NCBI RefSeq assembly: GCF_014287895.1
Contig: NZ_JACOPP010000003.1
Coordinates: forward strand, 171,563-235,562
Reading direction: 5' to 3'
Origin: Lawsonibacter hominis
GTDB taxonomy: Bacteria > Bacillota > Clostridia > Oscillospirales > Oscillospiraceae
DNA length: 64,000 bases
Under the pieces are notes generated by a model, which was given only the letters and a program-made list of their open reading frames with translations, had not been told where the DNA came from and did no database searches. Of the stretch, positions 31,240 to 39,961 are shown one piece after another; positions within the stretch are counted from its first letter, which is position 1; each line of letters begins with the position of its first letter. The position numbers and the translations under genes were made by a program.

Positions 31240-32514
31240 ATGATGAAGAAATCCCGCATCCTGTCTCTTGCCATGGCGGGTGCCCTTTGCTTCTCCCTGC
31301 TGGCCGGCTGCGGCGGCAGCGGCGGCACCGCCAGTTCCCCCGCGCCTGAGACCACCAGCCCCGAGACCGGCGCGCCCGAAAGCACCGCCCCCGCCGGCGG
31401 CAGCACGTCCGCGTTCAAGCTGGGCGGCACCGGCCCCCTGACGGGCGGCGCGGCCATCTACGGCAACGCGGCCAAGCAGGGCGCCGAGATCGCCGTAGAG
31501 GAGATCAACGCCCTGAACGGCGACATCCGGTTCGACCTGCGCTATGAGGACGACGCCCACGACGCCGAGAAGGCGGGCAACGCCTATAACACCCTGAAGG
31601 ACTGGGGCCTGCAGATCTTCCTGGGCTCCGTTACATCCACCCCCTGCGTGGCCACCTCTTCCGAGAGCAACGCCGACCACATCTTCCTGCTGACGCCTTC
31701 CGCCTCTTCCACCGACGTGCTGGGCGGCGTGGCCGATCCTCTGACCGGCACCGTGAACATCCCCCGGAAGGACAACGCGTTCCAGATGTGCTTCATGGAC
31801 CCCAACCAGGGCTCCGCTTCCGCGCAGTACATTTCGGATAAGACGCTGGGCGAGAAGATCGCCGTCATCTACAAGAACGACGACGTGTACTCCACCGGCA
31901 TCTACAACAGCTTTGTCGCCAAGGCCGCCGAGCTGGGCCTGGAGATCGTGTCCACCACCACCTTTACGGAGGACAGCCAGACCGACTTCTCCGTCCAGAT
32001 CGCCGACGCCAAGACCAACGGCGCCGACCTGATCTTCCTGCCGATGTACTACACGCCCGCCTCGCTGATCCTGGCCCAGGCCAAGGCTGTGGGGTATGCG
32101 CCCACGTTCTTCGGCGTGGACGGCATGGACGGCATCCTGACGCTGGACGGCTTCGACACCGCCCTGGCGGAAGGCGTTATGCTGCTGACCCCCTTCAACG
32201 CCGACGCCGAAGATGACGCTACCCGGAGTTTTGTGACCAAGTATCAGGAGAAGTACGGCGATATTCCCAACCAGTTTGCCGCCGACGCCTACGACTGCGT
32301 CTATGCCATTTATCAGGCCCTGACCAATGCCGGCGCTACCTCCGATATGAGCGCCAGTGAGCTGTGCGACCTGCTGATCGCCCAGTTCACCTCCCCTGAG
32401 TTCTCCTTTGACGGCCTGACCGGCGAGGGGATGACCTGGGATGAGACCGGCGCGGTCTCCAAGAGCCCCAAGGGCATGGTCATTGCCAACGGCGCTTACG
32501 TGGGCATGGACTAA
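31240..32514 (+). CDS. livK: Branched-chain amino-acid-binding lipoprotein
   Basis: 424 residues (or 423 from ATG 31243, which has better spacing from AAAGGAGG). Lipobox LLAGC, a Ser/Pro/Thr/Glu linker, then a type-I periplasmic binding fold: GGTGPLTGGAAIYGNAAKQG, AVEEINALNG, RYEDDAHDAEKAGNAYN and FFGVDGMDGIL. It is expected to capture Leu/Ile/Val or another amphipathic amino acid for the permeases encoded next. First gene of livKHMGF. Confidence 0.92.
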   Translation: MMKKSRILSLAMAGALCFSLLAGCGGSGGTASSPAPETTSPETGAPESTAPAGGSTSAFKLGGTGPLTGGAAIYGNAAKQGAEIAVEEINALNGDIRFDLRYEDDAHDAEKAGNAYNTLKDWGLQIFLGSVTSTPCVATSSESNADHIFLLTPSASSTDVLGGVADPLTGTVNIPRKDNAFQMCFMDPNQGSASAQYISDKTLGEKIAVIYKNDDVYSTGIYNSFVAKAAELGLEIVSTTTFTEDSQTDFSVQIADAKTNGADLIFLPMYYTPASLILAQAKAVGYAPTFFGVDGMDGILTLDGFDTALAEGVMLLTPFNADAEDDATRSFVTKYQEKYGDIPNQFAADAYDCVYAIYQALTNAGATSDMSASELCDLLIAQFTSPEFSFDGLTGEGMTWDETGAVSKSPKGMVIANGAYVGMD

Positions 32515-32574
32515 GCCCGGACACAGCTGCCATACAGAACAGCGGTATTTATCCCGCCCTTACGGAAGTTCCGA

Positions 32575-32602
32575 GAGGGCTGCCCGAAACGGCAGCCCTC
32601 TT
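32575..32602 (+). terminator. Hairpin after livK
   Basis: GAGGGCTGCC, six bases, GGCAGCCCTC then TTACTTCTGTTTTT. Partial termination would lower the permease genes relative to the binding protein. Confidence 0.65.
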
Positions 32603-32624
32603 ACTTCTGTTTTTGTCCCGCCGT

Positions 32625-32676
32625 GTCGTCCCGAGCGAAGGGGAGGAAGCGCTTCCTCCCCTTCGCTCAGGACGAC
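32625..32676. repeat. 52-base near-perfect palindrome between livK and livH
   Basis: The arms 32625-32650 and 32651-32676 pair at 25 of 26 positions with no loop (left arm starts GTCGTCCCGAGCGAAGGGGA). It has the look of a REP-type dispersed palindrome, not of a terminator, since no T run follows. Confidence 0.8.
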
Positions 32677-32760
32677 AGAGAAGTTGCGGTCCTGTTTGGA
32701 CGAGCGGCGCGGTCCGCCGGTCCGGACTCGGACCCGAGAGAGAATTACGAGGTGTGTGTT

Positions 32761-33669
32761 ATGACCTTCCTGAACCATCTGATCAACGGGATCAGCCTGG
32801 GCAGCGTCTACGCCATCATCGCCCTGGGGTACACCATGGTGTACGGCATTGCCAAGATGCTCAATTTTGCCCACGGGGACGTGATTATGGTCGGAGCTTA
32901 CGTCTGCTTCTTTGCCAGCTCCAGCTTCGGACTGCCCCCCATCCTGGGCGTACTCCTGGCCATGGCGGTCTGCACCGCCCTGGGCGTGGTGATCGAGCGG
33001 CTGGCCTACAAGCCGCTCCGGCAGGCCACCTCCCTGGCCGTGCTCATCACCGCCATTGGTATGAGCTACTTCCTCCAGAATGCCGCGCAGCTGCTCTGGA
33101 CCTCCAACCCGAAGATCTTCCCCACCTTTTTTACCGTTACCGACCGGGAGACCGGGGCCGTCAAGACCGGCATCAGCCTGTTTGAAGGGCAGCTGAACCT
33201 CTCCTATGCCTCCATCGTGACCATCGCGGCCTGTATCGTCATCATGATCGCCCTGACCCTGTTTACCAGCAAAAGCAAGATGGGCAAGGCCATGCGGGCC
33301 TGCTCCGAGGACAAGGCGGCGGCACAGCTGATGGGGATCAACGTGAATACCACCATTTCCATGACCTTTGCCATCGGCTCCTGCCTGGCGGCCATCGCGG
33401 GCGTGCTGCTGTGCTCCTCCTATCCCACCCTCCAGCCCACCACCGGCTCCATGCCCGGCATCAAGGCGTTTACCGCCGCCGTCTTCGGCGGCATCGGCTC
33501 CATCCCGGGGGCGCTGCTGGGCGGCATCCTGCTGGGCGTCATCGAGATTTTGGCCAAGGCATACCTGTCCACCCAGCTCTCCGACGCCATCGTCTTTGCC
33601 GTGCTCATCGTCGTACTGCTGGTGAAGCCTGCCGGCCTGCTTGGCAAGCTGGTCCGCGAGAAAGTTTGA
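32761..33669 (+). CDS. livH: Branched-chain amino-acid ABC permease LivH
   Basis: 302 residues, about eight membrane helices: LINGISLGSVYAIIALGYTM, MLNFAHGDVIMVGAY, the coupling segment MGKAMRACSEDKAAAQLMGI, and GGIGSIPGALLGGILLGVIE. ATG 32761 after ACGAGGTG is the start; the open frame upstream only translates the palindromic repeat. Eleven bases separate it from livM. Confidence 0.92.
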   Translation: MTFLNHLINGISLGSVYAIIALGYTMVYGIAKMLNFAHGDVIMVGAYVCFFASSSFGLPPILGVLLAMAVCTALGVVIERLAYKPLRQATSLAVLITAIGMSYFLQNAAQLLWTSNPKIFPTFFTVTDRETGAVKTGISLFEGQLNLSYASIVTIAACIVIMIALTLFTSKSKMGKAMRACSEDKAAAQLMGINVNTTISMTFAIGSCLAAIAGVLLCSSYPTLQPTTGSMPGIKAFTAAVFGGIGSIPGALLGGILLGVIEILAKAYLSTQLSDAIVFAVLIVVLLVKPAGLLGKLVREKV

Positions 33670-33679
33670 GGTGGCGGAT

Positions 33680-34726
33680 ATGAAACGACTGAGCAAGACT
33701 TCAAGGGCCAACGGTTTGACCTACGTCATGGTGGTCGCTGCCTTTGTGATCCTCCAGGCGCTGAGCGCAGGGGGCGGGCTGAGCTCCACCCTTCAGGGGC
33801 AGCTGGTGCCTATCTGCGCTTATGTGGTCATGGCCCTGTCCCTGAACCTGACGGTTGGCATTCTGGGCGAGCTCTCTCTGGGGCACGCGGGCTTTATGAG
33901 CGTGGGCGCCTTTGCGGGCACGGTGGCTGCGGTCAGCCTCCAGGCCGCCCTTCCCTCCGCGCCGGTGCGGCTGCTGGTGTCCATGATCGTGGGCGCGGGC
34001 TGCGCCGCCGTGGCGGGCTTCCTCATCGGCATCCCGGTGCTCCGCCTCAACGGCGACTACCTGGCCATCGTCACGCTGGCGTTCGGTGAGATCATCAAGA
34101 GCATCGTCAATAATCTGTACATCGGTATGGACGGCGTGGGGCTCCACGTCAGCTTCCTCAAAAACACCATGACCCTGGGCGAGGGAGGGCGCATGATCCT
34201 CAACGGCCCTATGGGGATTCCGGGCATCCAGAAGATCTCCACCTTCACCGCAGGCTTTCTCCTGATCCTGGTGGCTCTGATCATCATTTTCAACCTGGTG
34301 AACAGCCGGGCGGGCCGGGCCATCATGGCCATCCGGGACAACCGTATTGCCGCAGAGAGCGTGGGCATCGGCGTCACCAAGTACAAGATGATGGCGTTTG
34401 TCCTCTCCGCCGCGCTGGCCGGGGCGGCGGGCACGCTGTTTGCCCAGGGGCAGACCGCCGTCATCGCCACCAAGTTCGATTTCAACACCTCCATTCTCAT
34501 CCTGGTCTTCGTGGTGCTGGGCGGCCTGGGCCGGATGTGGGGCTCCATCATCGCCGCCGCAGCCCTGACCATCCTGCCGGAGGCGCTGCGCGGATTTGCC
34601 ACCTACCGGATGCTGGTGTACGCCATCGTGCTGATCCTGGTGATGCTGGCGACCAACAACCCCATGCTCAAGAGCTTTTTTGCCCGGATCATTCCCAAAC
34701 GGAAGGGGGCCAGCGTTGATGGCTAA
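33680..34726 (+). CDS. livM: Branched-chain amino-acid ABC permease LivM
   Basis: 348 residues, eight to ten membrane helices. ILGELSLGHAGFMSVGAFAG and the coupling region GRAIMAIRDNRIAAESVGI followed by GGLGRMWGSIIAAA are diagnostic. ATG 33680 follows TGAGGTGG. Its last codons overlap livG by eight bases. Confidence 0.92.
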   Translation: MKRLSKTSRANGLTYVMVVAAFVILQALSAGGGLSSTLQGQLVPICAYVVMALSLNLTVGILGELSLGHAGFMSVGAFAGTVAAVSLQAALPSAPVRLLVSMIVGAGCAAVAGFLIGIPVLRLNGDYLAIVTLAFGEIIKSIVNNLYIGMDGVGLHVSFLKNTMTLGEGGRMILNGPMGIPGIQKISTFTAGFLLILVALIIIFNLVNSRAGRAIMAIRDNRIAAESVGIGVTKYKMMAFVLSAALAGAAGTLFAQGQTAVIATKFDFNTSILILVFVVLGGLGRMWGSIIAAAALTILPEALRGFATYRMLVYAIVLILVMLATNNPMLKSFFARIIPKRKGASVDG

Positions 34727-35567
34727 GAAATTTGACAAGCCCAAGATGGTGCCCGTGCCCAGCCACTCCATCATCCCCGAACGGGATATCGACAAATCTC
34801 CCATCCTGGAATGCAGCCATCTGGGCATCGACTTCGGCGGCCTGCGGGCGGTGGACGATTTCAACCTGACCATTGGGCGCACCGAGATCGCGGGACTCAT
34901 CGGTCCCAACGGCGCGGGCAAGACCACGGTATTCAATCTGCTGACCAAGGTATACCAGCCCACCCGGGGCACCATCCTGCTGGACGGCATGGATACCTCC
35001 GGCAAGACCACCGTGCAGATCAACCGCATGGGCATCGCCCGCACGTTTCAGAACATCCGCCTGTTCAGCAATCTGAGCGTGGAGGACAACGTAAAGATCG
35101 GCCTGCACAATCAGGAGCCCTATTCCATGCTCTCGGGCATCCTGCGCCTGCCCAACTACTGGCGGCAGGAGAAGGCCGCCCACCAGCGGGCCCTGGAGCT
35201 TCTGTCCATTTTTGACATGCAGGATCTGGCCGGCGTAAAGGCGGGAGCCCTGCCCTACGGCGCCCAGCGGCGGCTGGAGATCGTCCGGGCCCTGGGCACC
35301 AATCCCTCCCTGCTGCTGCTGGACGAGCCGGCGGCGGGCATGAATCCTTCGGAGACGGCCGAGCTCATGGAGAACATCGTCAAGATCCGGGATACCTTCC
35401 AGATCGCGATCCTGCTCATCGAGCACGATATGAGCCTGGTCATGGGCATCTGCGAGGGCATCTGCGTGCTCAACTTCGGCCAGGTCATCGCCAAAGGCAC
35501 GGCCGAGGAGATCCAGAACAACCCGGAGGTCATCAAGGCCTATCTGGGTACCCATAAGGAGGCGTAA
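34719..35567 (+). CDS. livG: Branched-chain amino-acid ABC ATPase LivG
   Basis: 282 residues. After a 25-residue polar N-terminal extension comes the nucleotide-binding domain: Walker A GPNGAGKTT, signature LPYGAQRR, Walker B LLLLDEPAAGM, and the LivG-type C-terminal tail ending in NNPEVIKAYLGTHKEA. ATG 34719 overlaps livM; start site chosen by position and GGAAGGGGG upstream. Confidence 0.93.
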   Translation: MAKKFDKPKMVPVPSHSIIPERDIDKSPILECSHLGIDFGGLRAVDDFNLTIGRTEIAGLIGPNGAGKTTVFNLLTKVYQPTRGTILLDGMDTSGKTTVQINRMGIARTFQNIRLFSNLSVEDNVKIGLHNQEPYSMLSGILRLPNYWRQEKAAHQRALELLSIFDMQDLAGVKAGALPYGAQRRLEIVRALGTNPSLLLLDEPAAGMNPSETAELMENIVKIRDTFQIAILLIEHDMSLVMGICEGICVLNFGQVIAKGTAEEIQNNPEVIKAYLGTHKEA

Positions 35568-35571
35568 GACG

Positions 35572-36276
35572 ATGCTGCTGAGCGTACAGGATATCAATGT
35601 CTATTACGGCGCCATCCACGCGGTCAAGGGCGTCTCCTTCGAGGTGGAGGAGGGAGAGATCGTCACCCTCATCGGTGCGAACGGGGCGGGGAAATCCACC
35701 ACGCTCCAGACCGTGTCCGGTCTGCTGCGCTCCAAGACCGGTTCCATCACCTTCCTGGGGGAGAACATCAGCGGCGTGTCTGCCGCCAAGCTGGTCTCCC
35801 GCGGCCTGGCCCAGGTGCCCGAAGGGCGCCGGGTCTTCCTCCAGATGACCGTGGAGGAGAACCTGGAGATGGGCGGCTTCACCCAGCCCAGCAGCACCAT
35901 TGCCCCCGGTCTGGAGCGGGTGTACGAGCAGTTCCCCCGGCTGAAGGAGCGCCGCCGCCAGGTGGCGGGCACCCTTTCCGGCGGTGAGCAGCAGATGCTG
36001 GCCATGGGGCGCGCGCTCATGTCCAACCCCAGGCTGCTGATGCTGGACGAACCCTCCATGGGTCTGGCCCCCATCCTGGTGGAGCAGATTTTCGATATCA
36101 TCCAGGAACTGAACAAGGGCGGAGCCACCATCCTTCTGGTGGAGCAGAACGCTCAGATGGCCCTCTCAGTGGCCCATCGCGGCTATGTGCTGGAGACGGG
36201 GCGTATTACCCTCAGCGGTCCCGGAAAGCAGCTGCTGGAGGATGAGGCGGTCAAGAAGGCCTATCTGGGCGGCTGA
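35572..36276 (+). CDS. livF: Branched-chain amino-acid ABC ATPase LivF
   Basis: 234 residues. Walker A GANGAGKST, signature LSGGEQQM, Walker B LLMLDEPSMGL and the family-typical VPEGRRVFLQMTVEENLEMG. It pairs with LivG. Last gene of the operon, four bases after livG and closed by a strong terminator. Confidence 0.94.
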   Translation: MLLSVQDINVYYGAIHAVKGVSFEVEEGEIVTLIGANGAGKSTTLQTVSGLLRSKTGSITFLGENISGVSAAKLVSRGLAQVPEGRRVFLQMTVEENLEMGGFTQPSSTIAPGLERVYEQFPRLKERRRQVAGTLSGGEQQMLAMGRALMSNPRLLMLDEPSMGLAPILVEQIFDIIQELNKGGATILLVEQNAQMALSVAHRGYVLETGRITLSGPGKQLLEDEAVKKAYLGG

Positions 36277-36331
36277 TGGCCGGGATGCCGGCAGGCCGGG
36301 CGGCCTTCCTGCGATCAAATAAACGGAAAGG

Positions 36332-36377
36332 ACCGTCGGCAGTTCCCCGGGCGCCGGGGAAACTGCCGACGGTTTTT
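36332..36377 (+). terminator. Terminator of the liv operon
   Basis: ACCGTCGGCAGTTCCCC pairs with GGGGAAACTGCCGACGGT (one bulge) and is followed by TTTTT. Confidence 0.92.
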
Positions 36378-36398
36378 GCTTCCCACGCTTGACGGCTG

Positions 36399-36407
36399 TG
36401 CTATAAT
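36399..36407 (+). promoter_or_regulatory. Extended -10 promoter of the phospholipase-like gene
   Basis: TGCTATAAT. A TTGACG seven bases upstream is too close to act as its -35. Confidence 0.5.
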
Positions 36408-36504
36408 GTCAGGTAGAGCAATCGCAGGGCGGCCTGCGCAGGGCCGGGATCAACCGCCGTTCTCCTGAGCCGCCCGGATCTGTAAGGAGGAACCAGAGCA
36501 TACC

Positions 36505-37344
36505 ATGCCCAATTACTATGCCCATCTGAAATTTGGCGGCAAGGTGCTGGAAGCGCTTCCGCAAGGGCTTGCCGACGCGATCGCCGCAGAGCGGGAGGCC
36601 TTCGACCTGGGGTGCCTGGGGCCGGACCCGCTGTTCTTTTACCAGCCGCTGCGCCCCAACGCCGTCCGGCGGGAAGGGGTACAGATGCACCGCCGCTCCG
36701 CGCTGCCCGCCGCAGAGCGGCTGCGCCAGGCGGTCGAGGAGGGCCAGCCGCAGGCCGTAGGCTACACGGCGGGCTTTCTCTGCCATCTGGCGCTGGACAG
36801 CGCCTGCCACGGCTATGTGGACGAACGGGCCGCCGAAGGCCCCATCTCCCACATGGCCATGGAGGGGGAGTATGACCGGATGCTGATGGAGGACGATGGA
36901 TTGGATCCATGCGGCAGGGCCCATTTGCCGGCGGCGCCGGAGGACGGCGCGGTCTGGCAGGCCGCCGCCCGGGCCTTCGTGCATGCCTCGCCGGGGCAGG
37001 TACGGCAGGCCTATCGCGCCATGACCTTTTTGATCGGTTTTCTGGCCCGCTCCTGCGGAACCAAGCGGGGAAGGGTGATCGGTGCGGTGAGTCATATGCT
37101 GCCCATTCGCTCCGCCAAGGGCATCGCCTTGAAAGAGGAGCCGCACCCCTCTGCGGCGGAGAGCAACGCGGATTTGGACCGCCTGCTGGAGCGGGCGGTG
37201 GAGGAGACGGCGGAGCAGCTTGGGGCATTCTTCCGGGCCGTCGCGGCGGAAGAACCGGTCCCGGCCTGGTTTGACCGGGATTTCAAGGGCAACCCGCCCC
37301 ATATCCCGAGCACCCTGCGCTGGCAGGAGGCCCACAGCGCGTAA
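36505..37344 (+). CDS. Zinc-dependent phospholipase C-like protein
   Basis: 279 residues. It opens MPNYYAHLKFGGKVLEALP and contains AFDLGCLGPDPLFF, then FLCHLALDSACHGYVDE and the SHMAMEGEYDRMLM helix; these His/Asp clusters match the zinc_dep_PLPC family, related to clostridial alpha-toxin folds. There is no signal peptide, so it is probably an intracellular metal-dependent hydrolase and not a secreted toxin. AAGGAGG is rather far (14 bases) from ATG 36505. Single-gene unit. Confidence 0.8.
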   Translation: MPNYYAHLKFGGKVLEALPQGLADAIAAEREAFDLGCLGPDPLFFYQPLRPNAVRREGVQMHRRSALPAAERLRQAVEEGQPQAVGYTAGFLCHLALDSACHGYVDERAAEGPISHMAMEGEYDRMLMEDDGLDPCGRAHLPAAPEDGAVWQAAARAFVHASPGQVRQAYRAMTFLIGFLARSCGTKRGRVIGAVSHMLPIRSAKGIALKEEPHPSAAESNADLDRLLERAVEETAEQLGAFFRAVAAEEPVPAWFDRDFKGNPPHIPSTLRWQEAHSA

Positions 37345-37351
37345 GTACATT

Positions 37352-37394
37352 GCAAAGGGACCCGGCGCGGGGCTACCGCGCCGGGTCCCTTTGC
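37352..37394. terminator. Bidirectional terminator
   Basis: GCAAAGGGACCCGGCGCGG and its exact complement around five bases. Ends the phospholipase-like gene and the convergent repair operon. Confidence 0.88.
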
Positions 37395-37396
37395 AG

Positions 37397-37702
37397 CTAC
37401 AGGGCCTCCAGCAGAAAGGTGACCGGACGGATGCCGTCGGTGCAGCAGACCACGCTGACCCCGTCCCGCTTTTGCCAGGGGGTGTAGGAGGAGCCGGTGG
37501 ACAGCGCGGATACCGTGCGGTAGAGGTCGATCCAGGCCCAGGGACAGAAGCCTTCCGGCATCTCCGCCCCGCCGGTGTAGAGGAAGCGGTCCCCCTCCTG
37601 GAAGAAAACGCATGCGCACTCCTCCGGCGCGTCAGTCAGGAATTCGCTTGCGAAGTCCTCGTAGAGCTGTTTGCGTAATACGGTGATTTGGACCTGTTTC
37701 AT
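37397..37702 (-). CDS. TIGR04076 family protein, unknown function
   Basis: 101 residues: MKQVQITVLRKQLYEDFASE, then GGAEMPEGFCPWAWIDLYR and VVCCTDGIRPVTFLLEAL. These are the conserved blocks of TIGR04076, a small cytoplasmic family without known role. Its ATG overlaps the stop of the UDG-like gene (ATGA), with AAGGAG upstream, so it is translationally coupled to a DNA-repair-type operon, which hints at a linked role. Confidence 0.82.
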   Translation of the reverse strand: MKQVQITVLRKQLYEDFASEFLTDAPEECACVFFQEGDRFLYTGGAEMPEGFCPWAWIDLYRTVSALSTGSSYTPWQKRDGVSVVCCTDGIRPVTFLLEAL

Positions 37703-38508
37703 CCTGTGAGCTCCTTTCGCGGCGGGGCGCCGGGTGGGCTGCCGCGGCCGTCCGGCGCCTCTGTTTGAAATTCCGTCATCGTGTTCCAATAGCGCTTGGG
37801 CATGTGGGTCATGCGGCATTTGGGATTATAACGCTCGGCAATGGCAATGGCGTCGTAAAACCGGCGCCACAGCTGCCGGTAGTCCAGCTCCCGCCGGTCG
37901 GGGACGCCGGCCTGAAACCCTTCCACCGGTACGATGTCCCACCGGCCGGGCCGGGAAAACAGGGCCTCGTGGTGGGTGCGGTCGTGGATGACGAAGGCTT
38001 CCCCGGAGCAGCGGGCGCAGAAGTGAGGCCGCAGCAGGGGCAGGACCCGGTTCTTGGGCTCAATCTCAGCCACAAGCACCCCGCCCTGGTCCGAAAAACG
38101 GACGAAGCCGCGGAGCAGCTGAGCCTCCCCGCACAGATGCTGGTCGGCCTTGCGCAGTACGGCAAGCCGGGGGTCGGTCAGCTCGCGCATGACCCCGCCG
38201 CCCCGTTCGTACCCCAGAGCGATGAACCGCCACAGATGCAGCTCCCGCTCCTCCAGGCAGGTGAGAAAGCTGCGATAGACCAGGCGCTGGGCGTCGGCGG
38301 AGATCCTGCGCGCCAGGGAGCGCCAGACCCGCTGGGCGTGGGCGCGGTCGGTCTCCACCGCCCGCTCCGGCCACAGGGAGAGCCGGGGGTCGGCGGGGGT
38401 GGAAAAGCAGACCGGGGCCTCTTTGTGCACGTAGCTTTCAAACACGCAGGACAAAAAACCGGCAAAGCTGCCGTCATATTGATAAGAAACCTGGGGCCAG
38501 ACCTCCAA
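37699..38508 (-). CDS. TIGR03915 family putative DNA-repair (UDG-like) protein
   Basis: About 269 residues. The stretch SYQYDGSFAGFLSCVFESYV near the start and RWDIVPVEGFQAGVPDRREL plus the C-terminal YNPKCRMTHMPKRYWNTMTEF match the TIGR03915/DUF4130 family, which is found beside a radical SAM partner and joined to uracil-DNA glycosylase domains in other species. I place the start at TTG 38508, eight bases from AAGGAGG; a TTG at 38556 overlapping the previous stop is the alternative. Middle gene of the operon. Confidence 0.78.
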   Translation of the reverse strand: MEVWPQVSYQYDGSFAGFLSCVFESYVHKEAPVCFSTPADPRLSLWPERAVETDRAHAQRVWRSLARRISADAQRLVYRSFLTCLEERELHLWRFIALGYERGGGVMRELTDPRLAVLRKADQHLCGEAQLLRGFVRFSDQGGVLVAEIEPKNRVLPLLRPHFCARCSGEAFVIHDRTHHEALFSRPGRWDIVPVEGFQAGVPDRRELDYRQLWRRFYDAIAIAERYNPKCRMTHMPKRYWNTMTEFQTEAPDGRGSPPGAPPRKELTG

Positions 38509-38552
38509 TTGTGCGTCCTCCTTTTCGGGCGTGGGGCAACAAAACGCCCTTG

Positions 38553-39818
38553 TCAACGGGCGGCGTCAAAGAGCGAGAGCTGCTGCGGAGCCTGTTGGGC
38601 CAGCAGGCTCCGCTCCTGCTCCGCCAGATGGCGGAGCACCCCGTCGGAATTCACCCGCAGGCCCTCCAGCATCCGCCCGGAGCAGGTGAGAAAGTATTGG
38701 GCGCGCTTGAGCACCACCCCCAGGGTCTTGAGCCCGGCAAAGGTGAGCCCTCCGCAGCGGCGGGCGGTGAGGATGCGCTGGGCGCTGCGTACGCCGATGC
38801 CGGGCACCCGCAGGAGGGTCTCATAATCGGCCCGGTTGACCTCCACGGGAAAGCGCTCCATATGCCGCAGCGCCCAGGAGCACTTGGGGTCCAGGCGGGG
38901 ATCAAAGTTCGGATGGGTCTCGTCCAGCAGCTCGGCGGCGCGGAAGTGGTAGTAGCGCAGCAGCCAGTCGGCCTGATAGAGCCGGTGTTCCCGCAGCAGG
39001 GGCGGCTTGAACTCCTGGCGGGCGGGGAGCAGGGCGCTGTCGGACACGGGCACATAAGCCGAGTAAAAGACCCGCTTGAGCTGATACTTCCGGTATAACC
39101 CCTCGGTCAGGCGGAGGATGTGCAGGTCGCTCTCGGGGGTGGCGCCCACGATCATCTGGGTGGACTGGCCCGCCGGGGCGAAGCGGGGCGCGTGGCGGTA
39201 CTTGGCCAGCTCCTGCCGGGAGAGGCGGATGCCGTCCCGAATCTGTCCCATGGGGGCCAGAATGGCGGAGCGGGCCTTGTCCGGGGCCAGCCGGTTCAGG
39301 CTCTGTTCGCTGGGCAGCTCGATGTTTACCGAAAGGCGGTCGGCCAGCAGGCCCAGACGATAGGTCAGCAGCGGGTCGGCCCCCGGAATGGCCTTGGCGT
39401 GGATATATCCGGCAAAGCCATATTCCTCCCGCAGAATGCGCAGGGCTTCCATCATCCGCTCGGTGGTGCAGTCGGGGTTGCCGCTTACCGCGGAGGAGAG
39501 GAAAAGCCCTTCGATGTAGTTGCGGCGATAAAATTGGATGGTGAGCTCGGCCAGCTCCCGGGGGGTAAACGCCGCCCGGGGTACGTCGTTGGAGCGGCGG
39601 TTCACGCAGTATTGGCAGTCGTAGGCACATACATTGGTCATCAGGACTTTGAGGAGGGTGACGCACCGGCCGTCGGCGGAAAAGGAGTGGCAGCAGCCCG
39701 CCAGCGTGGTAGAACCCAACTGTCCCGGCCGCCCGGCCCGGTCCAGCCCGCTGGAGGTGCAGGCGGCGTCGTACTTGGCCGCATCGGCCAGAATGGTCAG
39801 CTTATCCAGCAGTTCCAC
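38553..39818 (-). CDS. Putative DNA modification/repair radical SAM protein (TIGR03916)
   Basis: 421 residues. The radical SAM cluster is CAYDCQYC (Cys64, Cys68, Cys71), followed by RRNYIEGLFLSSAV, and a C-terminal helix-hairpin-helix LLRVPGIGVRSAQRIL that should bind DNA. The family is predicted to act on DNA with its TIGR03915 neighbour; the reaction is unknown. GTG 39818 is chosen since GGGAGG is seven bases upstream; a TTG at 39836 would lie before that site. First gene of the operon, with LexA-like boxes in the promoter. Confidence 0.85.
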   Translation of the reverse strand: MELLDKLTILADAAKYDAACTSSGLDRAGRPGQLGSTTLAGCCHSFSADGRCVTLLKVLMTNVCAYDCQYCVNRRSNDVPRAAFTPRELAELTIQFYRRNYIEGLFLSSAVSGNPDCTTERMMEALRILREEYGFAGYIHAKAIPGADPLLTYRLGLLADRLSVNIELPSEQSLNRLAPDKARSAILAPMGQIRDGIRLSRQELAKYRHAPRFAPAGQSTQMIVGATPESDLHILRLTEGLYRKYQLKRVFYSAYVPVSDSALLPARQEFKPPLLREHRLYQADWLLRYYHFRAAELLDETHPNFDPRLDPKCSWALRHMERFPVEVNRADYETLLRVPGIGVRSAQRILTARRCGGLTFAGLKTLGVVLKRAQYFLTCSGRMLEGLRVNSDGVLRHLAEQERSLLAQQAPQQLSLFDAAR

Positions 39819-39839
39819 CGGGGATCCTCCCTTCAAATT

Positions 39840-39885
39840 CGAACTGGTGTACGATTATTATATATCGAACATACGTGCTGGTCAA
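39840..39885 (-). promoter_or_regulatory. Repair-operon promoter with two LexA-like boxes
   Basis: Reverse strand TTGACC (39880-39885), 17 bases, TATAAT (39857-39862). Read on the forward strand, CGAAC-ATAC-GTGCT (39866-39879) fills the spacer and CGAAC-TGGT-GTACG (39840-39853) lies just downstream of the -10. Both resemble the Gram-positive LexA box CGAAC-N4-GTTCG, 26 bp apart. Confidence 0.7.
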
Positions 39886-39921
39886 GGGACAGTTTTTGGG
39901 AAAAACCATGCAACGAACAGG

Positions 39922-39961
39922 AAAAAGTGGGGGCGTCCGGAAATGAGCTGGACGCCCCCAC
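39922..39961 (-). terminator. Hairpin with T tail, reverse strand
   Basis: GTGGGGGCGTCC pairs with GGACGCCCCCAC; the reverse strand tail is TTTTT. It may end readthrough from the long repeat region below the SLH gene. Confidence 0.65.

Noticed and set aside
32623..32760. N-terminal extension of LivH through the palindrome
   Set aside because: The extra codons translate the repeat; ATG 32761 has a suitable ribosome site and begins at the conserved LivH N-terminus.
36505..37344. Secreted alpha-toxin-like phospholipase
   Set aside because: No signal peptide or membrane-binding C-terminal domain is present, so a secreted toxin role is not supported.
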